In this document: positions 12,001 through 54,669 of the stretch, one piece after another
Numbering within the stretch: position 1 is the stretch's first letter
How the letters are laid out: each line of letters begins with the position of its first letter
Source of the DNA: Spisula solida
Lineage: Eukaryota > Mollusca > Bivalvia > Venerida > Mactridae
Direction of reading: 5' to 3'
Length of the DNA stretch: 64,000 nt
Assembly: GCA_947247005.1 (NCBI GenBank)
Contig: OX365954.1
Coordinates: forward strand, 2,496,001 to 2,560,000
Notes under the pieces: model-generated
Database searches by the model: none
Told to the model about the DNA's origin: nothing
The model's input: only the letters and a program-made list of their open reading frames with translations
Position numbers and translations under genes: made by a program

Positions 12001-15000
12001 GTACACAACTGATTGATTGGTAGTACACTGATTGATTGGTAGTACACTGATTGATTGATTGACAGTACCTTGATTGATTGGTAGTACACTGACTGATTGA
12101 TTGGTAGTACACTGACTGATTGGGAGTACACCACTGATTGACTGGTAGTACACCACTGATTGATTGGTAGTACACCACTGATTGATTGATTGATTGGTAG
12201 TACACCACTGATTGATTGGTAGTACACCACCGATTGATTGGTAGTACAATGACTGATTGGTAGTACACTGATTGATTGGGAGTACACCACTGATTGATTG
12301 GTAGTACACCACTGATTGATTGGTAGTACACCACTGATTGATTGGTAGAACACCACTGATTGATTGATTGGTAGTACACCAATTGATTGGTAGTACACCA
12401 CTGATTGATTGGTAGTACACCACTGATTGATTGGTAGTACACCACTGATTGATTGATTGGTAGTACACTGATTGATTGATAGTACACTGATTGATTGATA
12501 GTACACTGATTGATTGATTGGTAGTACACTGATTGATTTATTGATTGTACACTGATTGATTGGTAGTACACTGATTGATAGTACACCACTGATTGATTGG
12601 GAGTACACTGATTGATTGATTGGTAGTACACTGATTGATTGATTGGTAGTACACTGATTGATTGATTGGGAGTACACTGATTGATTGATTGGTAGTACAC
12701 TGATTGATTGATAGTACACTGATTGATTGATTGGTAGTACACCACTGATTGATTGGTTGGTAGTACACCACTGATTGATTGGGAGTATACCACTGAATGG
12801 ACTAACTGGGTGGAGATAATGAAATCTTCAATTAGTGTGATAAGACAAACAGCATTCCTGTTAACTCTGTATGATACAACAACCCAGGATATCCCGGAGA
12901 TTAACACCCTTATAACTATCAGGCCAAGAAAAATAAAGTTTATTTATATCATCATGCTTATCAAGCAAATTTCACATCCACTTCCTATTGACACAAACCT
13001 ACATGTACATTCATAAAACAATAACATATATTAGGTTCATGGACCAATGTGTATTCATTCTTCCATGTTTCCACAAAAACCTTATAACTTAAACAAAAAC
13101 AAGACCTACTCATCAATTCATACAGGAGTCTTAAGTCAACATTTCAAGAGACAAAACTAAATAAAAATGAACACTTATTGGCATTTAACTGATTGCAATA
13201 TATTTACCTATGAATCACAAACAATGGTTCAATGTTCAAACTAAAGTTGCAAAGTTGGTTTTCAAAATACGAATTATGAAAGATGCTTTATTCCTTTAAA
13301 TAAAAGGGCAGGAAATCATTTTATATTTCCTTAAGGCCTAACTCTACTGGACTACTAAGTAAATGTGTCAAAGACTTATGACCCATGTAGAAAATATCCA
13401 TGTAACCTAGAAGCTGAATTATGTATATCATATAAATAGTAAAACACCAGCAAACTAAGTGGACAATTACTGATAAACGTCAACTTTATCACAAGTATTT
13501 CCACTCTATAACCTGGCAACAAATTTCAGCTAATGATAAGATAATACACAGTCACAGTAAACGAGGTCATTAATATACTATTAGGTGCTGTATGCATAAT
13601 TGAACTAAGACAAAATGATGTGCATGTATCATAATAACTTAAAAACTTAAGGACTTCGATAATGCCTTATTGCAATTAAGTTTTGATTTGGGGTGAAAAA
13701 TATTTTTGTACAAGTATTAGTTTACATAAATGACCACTTATATCATTCAATATAGTTTTTTTATAAAATAAAGCTAGATAATGTTAGTGACAATCGTTCA
13801 ATAACAGATCCACAAAAACCGTCCAATTCAAATCACTGCCAAAGACATTTTTGTGTCCACAACTGAGGTCCATTACAGAAAAAAGTACTTCATAGTGCTT
13901 TTCAAAGGAGGTAATCAATGTTTTCTATGTTGAATTCAATAGGAGCTTACCTCATCAAAGCCCTATATAGCACTTTTTAGTTATGCAACTGGCTCCTTTA
14001 TTGTAATCAAACGCATTGAACCGAGAAATCATTAATTTGTCAGAAAAACAACATTTCCTTCCTGTATTCCTCATTCTAGGTACTACCGTACTAGTATATT
14101 CTGAGCTCTGATATTGTGCAAATATCAGTAACAGAACTACAGACTAGTGAACAACAATATTGTACTTTTACAACTATGTTGCCCAAAGCACTGACAAAGG
14201 ATAGTTCTTGATTCTTTCTAAATGTTCTATTCAATTCAAGAAGAAAATAAACTGTACTGCATTATTCATAATATAAGGTATACACATGTAGGTAATAAGC
14301 ACATGTTGTTGTACTTTTACAACACCAACCACTTCACGTAATTGTCTCACTATTGTTTAGTTTCATTTAAATGCAATGAGGAAATTAAGTTTTTAAAGAG
14401 AAGGAAGTTGTGTTTCTGTTTACAACAATATTACTGTAACAATAAAACACTGTATATAAATAGTCTAATATAACTTGTATAGTGATAATTTACTTACATA
14501 ACTGTATTTATACCAGATAATTGTTGAAATAGTTGCAGACCACACCCAACAAACAGAGCACGACGTACAGGAGGTGTACGGAGTATCTTCATAAATACAT
14601 TGGATCCTGTAATGGTAGCATAAACACATGAGTTATGACATAAGTTAATAGGGTACAGGAATAAGTTGAACAGTGATTAACTTTATTCAGCAGCAATAAT
14701 CTCTAATCAACAACCAGTCTGCCTCGCCCAAAGGATAACCTCTCCATAGCAACAGCCTCTCATCAACAGCCAGTCTGCCTCTCCCAAAGGGTGAACCTCT
14801 TCATAGCAACAATCTCTCTACAACAGCCAGTCTGCCTCTCCCAAAGGGTGAACCTCTTCATAGCAACAACCTCTCTACAACAGCCAATCTGGCTCTCCCA
14901 AAGGGTAAACCTCTCCATAGCAACAACCCCTCTACAACAGCCAGTCTTGCTCTCCCAAAGGGTTAACCTATCCACAACAACAACCTCTCTACAACAGTCA

Positions 15001-18000
15001 GTCTGCCTCTCCCAAAGGGTTAATCTCTCCATAGCAACCTCCCCTCTACAACAGCCAGTCTTGCTCTCACAAAGGGTGAACCCTCTTCATAGCAACAACC
15101 TCTCTATAACAGTCAGTCTGCCTCTCCCAAAGGGTTAACCTCTCCATAGCAACAACCTCTCCACAACAGTCAGTATGCCTCTCCCAAAGGGTTTACCTCT
15201 CCACAGCAACAACCTTTCTACAACAGCCAGTCTGCCTCTCCCAAAGGGTGAACCCTCTTCATAGCAACAACCTCTCTACAACAGGTAGTCTGCCTCTCCC
15301 AAAGGGTTAACCTCTCCACAGCAACAACCTCTCTACAATGGCCATTCTGCCTCTCCAAAAGGGTTAACCTCTCCATAGCAACAACCTCTCTACAAGAGCC
15401 ACTGTCTATCTCAATAAGTGGTCACTGTTGAGAGGTTGCACTGAACACAGAAAGTTCAGGAAAGCTCAATATTTACCAGCTTGCTCTTTTTCTCTTCTAT
15501 CTTCGTCTACAGCAGTTTCTATTTCTTGCATTTCATCTTCTATGTCTGTGGTACCACGTATATTAACCAGTACTGTCCGAGCCCGATCTGATTTTCCATT
15601 AGCTATCAACCAACGTGGGCTTTCAGGTAAAAACATGAATCCAATAAATTGTACAACAGCCGGGACTGCTGCTAATCCAAGCATCCATCTATGGAAAAAA
15701 TAACGGGCATTAATCAATGGTAAACAATTAATAGTAAAAAGGCAAATAAATTTTGGGCTATATAAAAGTTTGCCTGGAATTTAAGAAATGATGTTCAAGA
15801 ACTGAATTATCAGGGTACTGTTTTACCAACGTAAATGTCACATAAATCTATGTACACATATTTCTCTTACGCAAATTGTATGTGCGTTTTACTTATTGAT
15901 CGCAAGTTGTTGCATACATTTACGAAAAAATATTGAATATAGAACGTAGACTGGGCCACAATATTACCATTATAATGTGGACCAGAATGAATAAATAATA
16001 ATAAATATACATACAAGTTTTGATGATAAAAGATTTTTTGTTACTATATAATCACAGTCTATAAAAACATGTGGCAGTCAAAATCAACAGTGTGTGTCAA
16101 TTTCTCCTCATTACGTTCATATTTGTTATCTTGGGGTCGATCTCTCTTTGCGTAGAATTACGCCAAAACTTACGACAGAAAATGAGAAAAGATATCTTAG
16201 TAAAATGCATTTGTGTAAAAATTATTGTCATACGCAATATTTACGAAAAACTATAGAGTTACGCTAGCCTAAATGCTTTGATAAAACAGTACCCATGGCT
16301 TGACCAAACAATGACCCTGTATCAGACTACTGAAGGTCATACACTGGGTGATTTATTGATGTTTTGCCCATAGTTTTGTAAACCCAAAGTAGTGAAATCT
16401 GCAATTGCATTTTAAACATCTGTTAACTGGTTGATTTTTTGTAAGAATATAATGTTGCAATATTCTAATTAAATATATTTACTAACATTAAAACTGATCA
16501 CAACACAAATACAGAACAACAGGAGATGAGGCAGAAGCATATAGCATACACTTGTCTTTAGTATCAGCTAGGTATTATTTATGCTAGTAGTAAATGCCAA
16601 ATATCTTTTACAAGGTTCCCTGAACTAAGATCAAAATGGAAGCTACTCTAAATTGAAAAAAAAAATGAGAATCTACACTCAATCCACATCAAATTTGTCA
16701 ATGTGAATTAATTTTCATTCTATCTTCTAGCAGGGCAACAGATAAGGTTTTATTCCATTGGGTATTTTACCCCCGAGTTTAAATTTTGTTTGGGTGTTGA
16801 CAAATTTTAATTGGGTATTTAATAAAACTCTTAGTGTAAAATGATCTATGTACTATTTTTCACTATAACATCATTTTCTGTTTGGGTATTTCAGATTGTC
16901 ATTGCTTTTTCTTACTCCTCCTCTAAAAATCTATTGGGTTTTTAAGAAAGTTAATTGGGTAATTACCCTTATCTGTAGCTCTGAGACTGGTTTTTCACAT
17001 GCATTTAAAAATTACCAAAACCTATGAACTTCTATATTGTATAAAATTTAGAATCTTAATTGAATGTATACCTCCAACCATTTTCTTTGTCATAACTCAA
17101 AGCTCCATCAACTATACTAGCTATACATTGTCCACCAGTTATGAATAGAGTATTCAAAGTGACAAGACGACCTCGGAGATGCATTGGAGCACATTCAGCA
17201 ATGTAGACGGGTACCGTCATAGATGCCATACCTTAAAACATATCAAGCAGTTAGTTCCTACCTCCAACCATTTTCTTTGTCATAGCTAAACAATCCATCC
17301 ACAATACTTGCTATACACTGTCCACCAGTTATAAATAAGTTATTCAATGTAACGAGGCGACCTCGGAGATGAACTGGTGCACATTCAGCGATGTAGACTG
17401 GTACCGTCATAGATGCCATACCTAATCAATACATATTTTCTCATTACATTTATAATATTTCTTGACAACATACTGAATGAAGCAAACATACATAGATATA
17501 ATTATGATTTTTATTGTCTGTATTATAAAAGGATACACAGATTAAACAACCTTATTTCATGCACATGCTTCAAAATACTGTTCCGTAGTGGGAAACATTT
17601 TGTTTGCATGTCTTCTTCCATGTACTGAGCTGGGCACTTGATATGCGTAATTTGGAGTAAAATGTTTAAGCAAAGATCTAAATATACATGTGTTTAGATC
17701 TTTGGTTTAAGCTATGGCTATTTTATTAGACACTGCTCCGTACCTCCCGAGGGGTTTTGATTAATATATAGTAATTAAGTCAGAAAAAAGTTAATGTCTT
17801 ATGGTACTTATGTATCTTAATCTTATCAGTACCCAATGTCATTCCGACATTTACTAAAACATAGAAAAATAGTTCATTACATGATTTTTTTGCAATAATT
17901 CCCTTTTAGGTAAAAAAATATCTGTAGGTTCATAATAAAGTGAAATAAGTCAATACATCATTACAACTAGTATTACTATACCTACCTATACCCATTCCTA

Positions 18001-18490
18001 ATATTGCTCGACCAACAACCAGCATCCAAAAATCAACGGCTGCAGCTAAAACACCAGCTCCAATAGTAAATACAATACTAGCAAACACAGTTGTCATTTT
18101 CCTTCCAAATTTATCATTTAACCATCCACCAATAAGTGCAAATATAAATGCAAACCCGATAGTAACACTGACCACAACCTCTTCCTTGATGGAAGTCAAT
18201 TTAAATTTATCTTTTAATAACAACATCGCACCGGACACTACTCCAGTATCATATCCAAACAAAAATCCACCAATTGCAGAGAAAAAAGACAATGCAAATA
18301 CAAATGCTGGAGTCGGTCTATGTTTTTCATCCATTTTAGCATCAACTTGAACAGTGGGATCACTCCCAGAACGAGCTCTGAAATCTGCACGACCCATCCT
18401 CGGTGAGGGTTCAACGAGAAATGCCTCTTCTTCAGACATATTGTAGTAGTCAAGCTCGAAATCTTCGTTATCACTATCACCGTACAACAT
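6059..18490 (-). CDS. SLC2A13: Proton myo-inositol cotransporter (HMIT, SLC2A13), complete
   Basis: Coding exons in transcript order: 18490-17986, 17421-17262 (or 17231-17072), 15688-15477, 14606-14498, 10920-10757, 10113-10005, 8993-8875, 8126-8001, 6975-6823, 6231-6059. Every junction has GT-AG and matching phase, giving 609 codons plus TGA at 6061-6059; human HMIT has about 648. This is a 12-helix major facilitator of the sugar-transporter family; known members carry myo-inositol with protons across the plasma membrane. Visible motifs: an acidic cytoplasmic N terminus (residues 1-60), FGYDTG in helix 1 (79-83), GRK after helix 2 (about 129-131), VPVYIAE (175-181), PESPRW (243-248), and PETRG after helix 12 (574-578). 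Exons 6-8 encode the long extracellular loop 9 with the CDGFCY-like cysteine cluster and NxS/T sites that distinguish HMIT from GLUTs. No frameshift or internal stop was seen. Start chosen: ATG at 18488-18490 opens the acidic N terminus of exon 1. Confidence 0.93.
7173..7600. repeat. Two direct copies of a dispersed repeat in SLC2A13 intron 8
   Basis: ATAGGTCACAGGGTTACCAG followed by CTTGTGAT.GTGAATAACTATG and GAGTTTCAAG occurs at about 7190-7300 and again at about 7495-7600. A related sequence (TTGTGATGGTTAACAAGTATG) begins the repeat at 8640. No coding content. Confidence 0.65.
7811..7935. mobile_element. Short hairpin element with ~28-bp inverted ends
   Basis: GCTGGCTTAGAATTAGAAGG at 7811 is mirrored by CCTTCTAAATTCTAAACCAGC at about 7912-7933. 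A related end lies at about 55,686-55,715, so this is a dispersed MITE-like family. Confidence 0.6.
8640..8825. repeat. Dispersed repeat; second copy at 26,940-27,112
   Basis: Both copies share CAAGTATGC.AAGTTTGAAA then GCAATGCCTTGATGGA, and end in ATGCCAGGGCATAAAAAG. One is in SLC2A13 intron 7, the other in an SMC1A intron, in the same orientation. Confidence 0.75.
8937..9165 (-). repeat. 74-bp tandem array of the SLC2A13 exon 7 acceptor boundary, 3 copies
   Basis: CCCACAATCTGTGTTCTCAA recurs at 8957, 9031 and 9105 (period 74). Each unit carries about 57 nt of exon 7 plus about 17 nt of upstream intron including the acceptor GTTTGTAG. The copy joined to the rest of exon 7 (acceptor at 8994-8995) is the functional one. 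The outer two are boundary duplicates, and their period of 74 is not a multiple of three, so reading through from an upstream acceptor would shift the frame. Confidence 0.9.
9470..9790. repeat. Dispersed repeat with GACCTACTGACCTCAAAATCA core
   Basis: CCATGGCAGCC, AAAGGTCAC, GACCTACTGACCTCAAAATC and AAGATCCTGGG recur here and in 38,560-38,890 (SMC1A intron 12). Two internal sub-units are visible in each copy. No coding content. Confidence 0.65.
9801..10074 (-). repeat. 112-bp tandem array of the SLC2A13 exon 6 donor boundary, ~2.4 copies
   Basis: ATTGACGTTCTCTGTAAATG starts at 9801, 9913 and 10025 (period 112). Each full unit contains about 70 nt of the 3' part of exon 6, the donor (TACAA|GTAAGT) and about 42 nt of intron. 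The donor that splices in frame to exon 7 is at 10004-10003. An identical donor sits 112 bp further downstream at about 9892, and its use would add 112 nt and break the frame. Confidence 0.9.
11100..12795. repeat. ~1.7-kb satellite of GATTGATTGGTAGTACAC-type units in SLC2A13 intron 4
   Basis: Units of about 18-24 bp built on CTGATTGATTGGTAGTACAC are repeated about 80 times with frequent 4-bp (GATT) length changes. The minus-strand ORFs of up to about 370 codons made of YYQSI/CTTNQ repeats are read-through of this array. They lack coding context and lie inside an intron. Confidence 0.9.
12800..14490. other. Rest of SLC2A13 intron 4, no recognised feature
   Basis: AT-rich intronic sequence without exon-like stretches or tandem repeats that I can see. 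Confidence 0.5.
14697..15412. repeat. 57-bp satellite, about 12 copies, in SLC2A13 intron 3
   Basis: The unit contains CTCCCAAAGGGTTAACCTCT then CCATAGCAACAACCTCTCTACAACAGCCAGTCTG; TCT-GCC starts fall at 14774, 14831, 14888, 14945 and 15002 (period 57). Divisibility by three gives long meaningless ORFs on both strands. It lies only about 65 bp downstream of the exon 3 donor. A diverged single-copy relative at about 4830-4950 may be the ancestral sequence. Confidence 0.9.
15811..16297. mobile_element. MITE-like element with GGGTACTGTTTTA termini in SLC2A13 intron 2
   Basis: GGGTACTGTTTTACCAACG at the left is mirrored by GATAAAACAGTACCC at the right. The interior has ACGTAAA/TTTACG motifs and no transposase. 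A partial relative with the same left end lies at 62,629-62,750. Confidence 0.7.
16734..16988. mobile_element. MITE-like element with ACAGATAAGG termini in SLC2A13 intron 2
   Basis: GGGCAACAGATAAGG at the left is mirrored by CCTTATCTGTAGCTCTG at the right. The body has repeated TTGGGTATTT and TTAATTGGGTA motifs. A second copy lies at 26,632-26,910 in SMC1A. No ORF. Confidence 0.75.
17072..17231 (-). CDS. SLC2A13: SLC2A13 alternative exon 2b
   Basis: A second 160-bp version of the same exon. The acceptor TTTTAAG precedes 17231 and the donor GTATAC follows 17072. It encodes Met185, Thr196, Ala212 and Leu213, closer to the human sequence at 196 and 212. It differs from 2a at about 22 bases but only four amino acids. 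Only 30 bp (17232-17261) separate the two copies, which is too short for a normal spliceosomal intron, so both cannot readily be joined. Including both would add 160 nt and shift the frame. Confidence 0.85.
17262..17421 (-). CDS. SLC2A13: SLC2A13 alternative exon 2a
   Basis: A 160-bp exon, first of two tandem copies in transcript order. The acceptor ATTAG precedes 17421 and the donor GTAGGAA follows 17262. It encodes residues 169-222: the [10 protein letters not shown] motif and transmembrane segment 5. Relative to copy 2b it has Val185, Asn196, Leu212 and Phe213. Its entry and exit phases fit exon 1 and exon 3 exactly. Confidence 0.85.
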
Positions 18491-19046
18491 AACGTGACCT
18501 ACACTCGCCGTTTGTTTACAATTGTAAGTTCAAAGTTCACGTTATGTCATATCCGAATATGTTTGGCCGAATAACGTTCTGGTTTCTGTTTTTTTCCTAC
18601 TCATTTATTCGATAGCTAGCCACAGGACAGAATAACATGTGATTATTTGTAGTCTGTTAATATGCATAAGTTGAATTATAGTACGTATTGCTGTCAGAGT
18701 GACATTGTTGAAATCGGAGAATCAGGTTGATGTTTATTGTTGTGTTGTTATTTTGTCAATGTGTGCGGAGTATCCTCCCTTTATTGCCGGTGTGGTGTAT
18801 AAAATTCGTTCCAGACCGTCCAACGTACGGAATCCCGCGGAATAATCGTTCCATGCATAATTTTTGGATTTATTTAAAAAAAAAAAAATATTTTGTTATT
18901 ATTGTATTCAACATAATTTTAAACATTCATATAAAATTTAAATAATTAATAGTAGTAATAATAATATACCCTGTTATTTGTACTTTTAGAAATGTGTAGC
19001 AATATTTGACTGTAAGTTTTATAGATGATATTACATGAGTGTCTTT
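18491..19046. other. 5' flank of SLC2A13
   Basis: The region upstream of the SLC2A13 start. A locally more CpG-rich patch (about 18,780-18,860) may lie near the promoter, but I see no firm TATA box or initiator, so no promoter is called. Confidence 0.35.
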
Positions 19047-19146
19047 TCATATTGAATTTATTAAACGAGTTGAATCAAATAATAAAATGCGAGGCTCTGC
19101 TGAGCATTTTATCGATTGTATTCAACGAGTTTAATAAACTCAATGT
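19047..19146. repeat. ~95-bp imperfect palindrome
   Basis: ATTGAATTTATTAAACGAGT on the left pairs with ACGAGTTTAATAAACTCAAT on the right, and AAAATGCGAG pairs with CTGAGCATTTT near the centre. It would fold into a long hairpin; it resembles short palindromic dispersed elements. Confidence 0.75.
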
Positions 19147-19849
19147 GGAAAGTCACAAATGTAATGTTCTTTTTATCACATGTTAGCCTTTTACCGACCG
19201 AAACATAAAATAGCTACTCATTTTCACTATAATAAACGCGCAACTTTAACGACGTTGCCTATGCTTAGAATGATGTCACGTCAAAGCTTTATTACACTAG
19301 TGTATTATCAAAAATAAATAATGGCTTTATTACGCTACCACAACGTCAAACATGTGATAAAACAATTTACATAACCACACATGCAATGGATATAGTAGTG
19401 ATATTTCTCGTCAATTGGTCAACACAACCTACCAGCTTATTCATGACCGGTCTACAAAGGTAAAAGCAAATGTAAAGTAAAAATATGTTTAGACCCAAAG
19501 ACTTAGACCTGCAGTTTATGGGTAATTATAACCTATTTTAACACAACCAGTAGTTTCACCTATAGTATACACAGAGGAAACCAAGGTGTGATTTAATAAT
19601 TGTTTAAACAGCTAATGCTAGCTGCTAATAACAAATAGTGTTCAGAGGAAGAAATAGTGCAACAGCTACCAGGCCTTGCTGTGTTGTCAAATACATACTA
19701 TTGGCTCTAATAAGAATCGAAATAATGAATATGTACCTAGGTTTTATCTACAATTAAGCACATCACTTGTTCGGATGTGTACATTAAATCCTGCTATGCA
19801 CTTTGCAACATCAGCACTTGATCTCCAACTTGTTCCAACAGTAGCAATC

Positions 19850-20135
19850 CTTGGCTTAAGCACTCATCTGTCAGTCCAGAGGTACTAGTATTGCACTCAT
19901 CTGCCTGCCAGAGATTCAAGCATTGAACTTCCAGTTGAGGTTTATGCACTCTTCAGCCAATCCAGGTTTATACACTCAATTGCCTGTCCTGTTGTTCAAG
20001 CATTTGTATGTCTGTCCAGAGATTTACACTTGTCCACCAGTTCAGAGATTTATGCACTCATCAGCTTGTCCAGAGTTTTATGCACTCATCAGCTTATTCA
20101 GAGATTAATTATACACTCAATTACCAGTCCCTCAA
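19850..20135. repeat. Degenerate ~27-30-bp tandem repeat
   Basis: TTATGCACTCATCAGCTTGT-CCAGAG recurs about nine times with many substitutions. No exon signal. Confidence 0.6.
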
Positions 20136-20214
20136 CTGCCAATCGGTGGTTTAAACACTCTGTTCTGGTATAACGTGATTTATCAACAATGTTTTTAGTT
20201 CTATACAGAAGCAG

Positions 20215-20360
20215 ATTCATCCAACCAGTTTTCCTGGACAGTGTTCTAACCAGTATTAACTTACCCTTCCACAAGGAATCAGCAACCTTTCCTCAGGTGG
20301 AGGAATAAAGTATGACATGTTGCCACCAGGAAACGAACCCTGATTGCCAGGGTACACATC
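20215..20360. repeat. Dispersed repeat fragment (CAGTATTAACTTACCCTTCC family)
   Basis: Related fragments, sharing CAGTA.TAAC..ACCCTTC.ACAAGGAA and ACTTCTCCACATGTGGAGG, occur at about 6470-6580, 29,170-29,250 and 58,375-58,445. Confidence 0.55.
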
Positions 20361-21226
20361 CAACACACTTGCCAATTAAATAAGGCTTTAAACTGCCCAT
20401 GCCAAACTTAACCTTCTGCAGAAAACACTACATAGACAGTCACAGATCTAAATTTTAATTTCAATACAATATTTAACATATAAAGTGAACAATGGAAAAT
20501 ATGATAGATAAGATAAAATATGTAAACCATCATTCATAATTGGACGTCAATGAAAACACAAACATATTCATGATTAAAATTGTTTCTTTAAATGGTAAAC
20601 AATAAAGGAACACTGAACTTCATCAAAATAACATCATAAATATTCAGCATTATTTTTGTCCAGAGTTTCACCTATATTCAATGAGAACTTAGCACTAGAT
20701 TTCCACAAAAATACCTTCAGTTCGGATTTTCACTCAAAAGAAATCAATCTACACTGATAAGTCAACTGCTTTTATAAAAAGATTTCAAGCAAGTTTAGAA
20801 TTTCTTTTGAATTCAAAAGTAGGTCACTTTTTGCACATATACAGAGTGAAGTCATTAACATGTCAGATGAAAATTCAGGAATAACACAAGCATGGTGATC
20901 AATGAGTATGAATGTAAATGGTTTTGAAAATATAATTCGAGAATGAATCTATTTTTCAACACATATTTATAATCTTAAGTCCTACAACTTAAAGACTATA
21001 TTTGAACACAGTTTAGCTATTTATGCTGCTGTTTTGTGAGAACACTGCACAGAAACAACAGCTAATGCAAAGTAAATGTTTGATAACAACACATTCATGT
21101 TAATGTCGAACTCAATATGCTAGCATTGTCTGTAGGCCGCCAGACTCTCCAACATTTCTGTAGGCCGCTAGACTCTTCGTCGTTGTCTGTAGGCAGCCTG
21201 TAGGTCACTAGACTTTCACTAGAATC

Positions 21227-52746
<31,520 letters not shown>

Positions 52747-52819
52747 CGCTTGCACTTTCAATTGCTTATGGTGTTAAATGTTTCAGTTCATCTATAAAAC
52801 CAGCACTACCTGCATAGAA

Positions 52820-53450
52820 TAAGTAAATTATGCTGCAAAAGGCCGAAAATTCGACATTATTTTACCGCGAACCAATATTTATCTTTTTATCTCGTTACAA
52901 ACGAGATTTTCCGAGAGCGTCTCGCGGTGAAATTCACTCTAACGTGAGAATTACTTTAGGTGTAACACCCATAAAATAAAATAAATTTTATTATTACCCA
53001 TAGGCCTTATTGGAAAATAAGATTGCTTTATTCTAATATAAACTAAAGCAAAGACTTTTTGGGGACTTAATTAAATATTTTGAATTAAATATCGTACTTG
53101 AGACTAAGACTGATTTGAAATATCCAAACTTAAATTACTACCCGGATTTTAATTTGATTAAGTTCAATGTAATTATGTATATCTTCCTTGTATGCGTAAA
53201 ACCAGAGACTACATTGTATACATAATATCTGTTATCTATAGTCTCTGTTAAAACATACTTATTTGTCTCTGAGATCATATAGATTTTTATAGTCTCGGCT
53301 GAAATAAGAAGACGTCAATAGTGTTTCTTCCTCATAAAATAAATTCAATCTTTCTATTAAAATATTTTATGTTTTTGAAATAAAACTTTCAGCTTGAGCT
53401 GCCAACTGGACGTTTTTCCACTATAATTTTCGCAGATCCGCCTTTTGCAC
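52820..53450. other. Region upstream of the SMC1A start
   Basis: Probably contains the SMC1A promoter and a non-coding exon, but no core promoter element is convincing. A short inverted repeat, ATCTCGTTACAAACGAGAT, lies at about 52,890-52,910. Confidence 0.35.
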
Positions 53451-53454
53451 AAGT

Positions 53455-54350
53455 TGAATATGTGATAAGGGACAACATCAAGGGCTGGGTGCAGTTGTTC
53501 TTGCAGAACAGGAATCAACAGGTAGTTCTTGATGGAGCTACATCTGGAACAGCAGGAGTACTCCACAATTCACTGTTCCTACGTTGTAGCATACATAAAC
53601 GACTTTCCAAACACAATAAGATCCTCTTCCTCCACGCTGTTCACTGCCGACAGCACATTCTTCAAGGTAATCGAGAGCGATCAGGATACACAAATCCTCC
53701 AGGAATACTTTACAGCACTGGAACACTGGGAAGCAATGTGGCGCATGGGTTTCAGCTCTACATCACTGATGACACCCTACAGCGGAAATAGCCCCCTTCG
53801 TCGGAAGAAAACGCAAGTAAAATAGTGTATCGGTTTTCGAAGAGGGTAAGTGAACACATTTATTTCAAAAATCAATAGCGGCTTTTTGTCCTTTCAAAAC
53901 TATATACAAACAATATACAGCACTGATTTGTCCACATTATTGAATATGTCCATCCAGTATGGTGCCCATACAAGAAGAAAGACATAACAACCGTTTGAAA
54001 TGTACAAAGAAGAGCAACGAAGATGATTCCAGGCCTATCTCACTTATGCTATGAAGACTGTCTACGTAAACTTAAAATTCCAACCCTGAGCTACAGAAGA
54101 GTAAGGGGGGGGGGGGGGGCGACATGATAGGAGTTTTTAAATTGTTAAACAATAGGAACGACTTTCAAGGAAAGGATCTGCTCAATCTTAATACAAGTAA
54201 CATCACCAGAGGGAATTCGAAGAAACTATTTAAAGTTAGATCACGTTTAGACATTAGGAAGTATTCATTCAGTAACAGGGTTGTAGATACATGTACATGT
54301 ACTTGGAATTCATTACCAGAAAGTGTCCTTAATGCAAAGACTGTAACAAC
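53455..54350 (+). pseudogene. Degenerate non-LTR retrotransposon (reverse transcriptase and C-terminal part)
   Basis: Conserved reverse-transcriptase pieces appear in different frames: W..LFLQNRNQQVVLDGATS near 53,485-53,550, then after a frame change AYINDFPNTIRSS and ILQEYFTALEHWE at 53,590-53,735. The catalytic (F/Y)ADD box is damaged. After a non-homologous gap, QRRATKMIPGLSHLCYE, TRGNSKKLF, RSRLDIRKY and WNSLPESVLNA (53,990-54,340) are typical of the C terminus of jockey/CR1-like LINEs. Frameshifts, stops and a 15-base G run at 54,105-54,119 show that it is dead. No poly(A) tail or target duplication found. Confidence 0.75.
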
Positions 54351-54508
54351 AAGGCCAGGAACTAGTGAAAACGCAACTGGAAGAGACGAAGACTGTGAAG
54401 AGCCAGGTGTCAGAGACAGAGTGCCTACTACCAGTATTCATCTAAGGTAATCTAAGGTAATTTCCTCTAACGTTTCGCCATTTCACCAAAATTAGCACTT
54501 GAAAGTAG

Positions 54509-54669
54509 CACTATATATTGAAGGACCATGCAGAGTACCCACCTATGCTCATGAAGAACATCAAAAGAGAAGATAGGGGAACCAGTGTAACAATACCACG
54601 TGACAAAATACTACAGTCCAAAGAAGAATTTTGTAAACAAAACCTCCACTTGGGAAAGAAAAATAGGCG
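54509..54669 (+). CDS. Candidate exon of an unrecognised gene (54.5-61.6 kb)
   Basis: An open frame of about 53 codons (containing HAEYPPMLMKNIKRED and FCKQNLHLGKK) ends at a strong donor (GTAAGTATTT). Amino-acid content looks coding, but the acceptor GAAAGTAG is weak. Its outgoing phase does not match the next candidate exon, so an exon between may have been missed, or it may be unrelated. Confidence 0.3.

Noticed and set aside
11370..12907. Long minus-strand ORFs (up to 373 codons) rich in YYQSI and CTTNQ repeats
   Set aside because: They are read-through of the GATTGATTGGTAGTACAC satellite inside SLC2A13 intron 4, open in several frames at once, with no splice or start context.
14763..15138. 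Repetitive ORFs on both strands over the 57-bp satellite
   Set aside because: Satellite with a period divisible by three in SLC2A13 intron 3; no splice signals.
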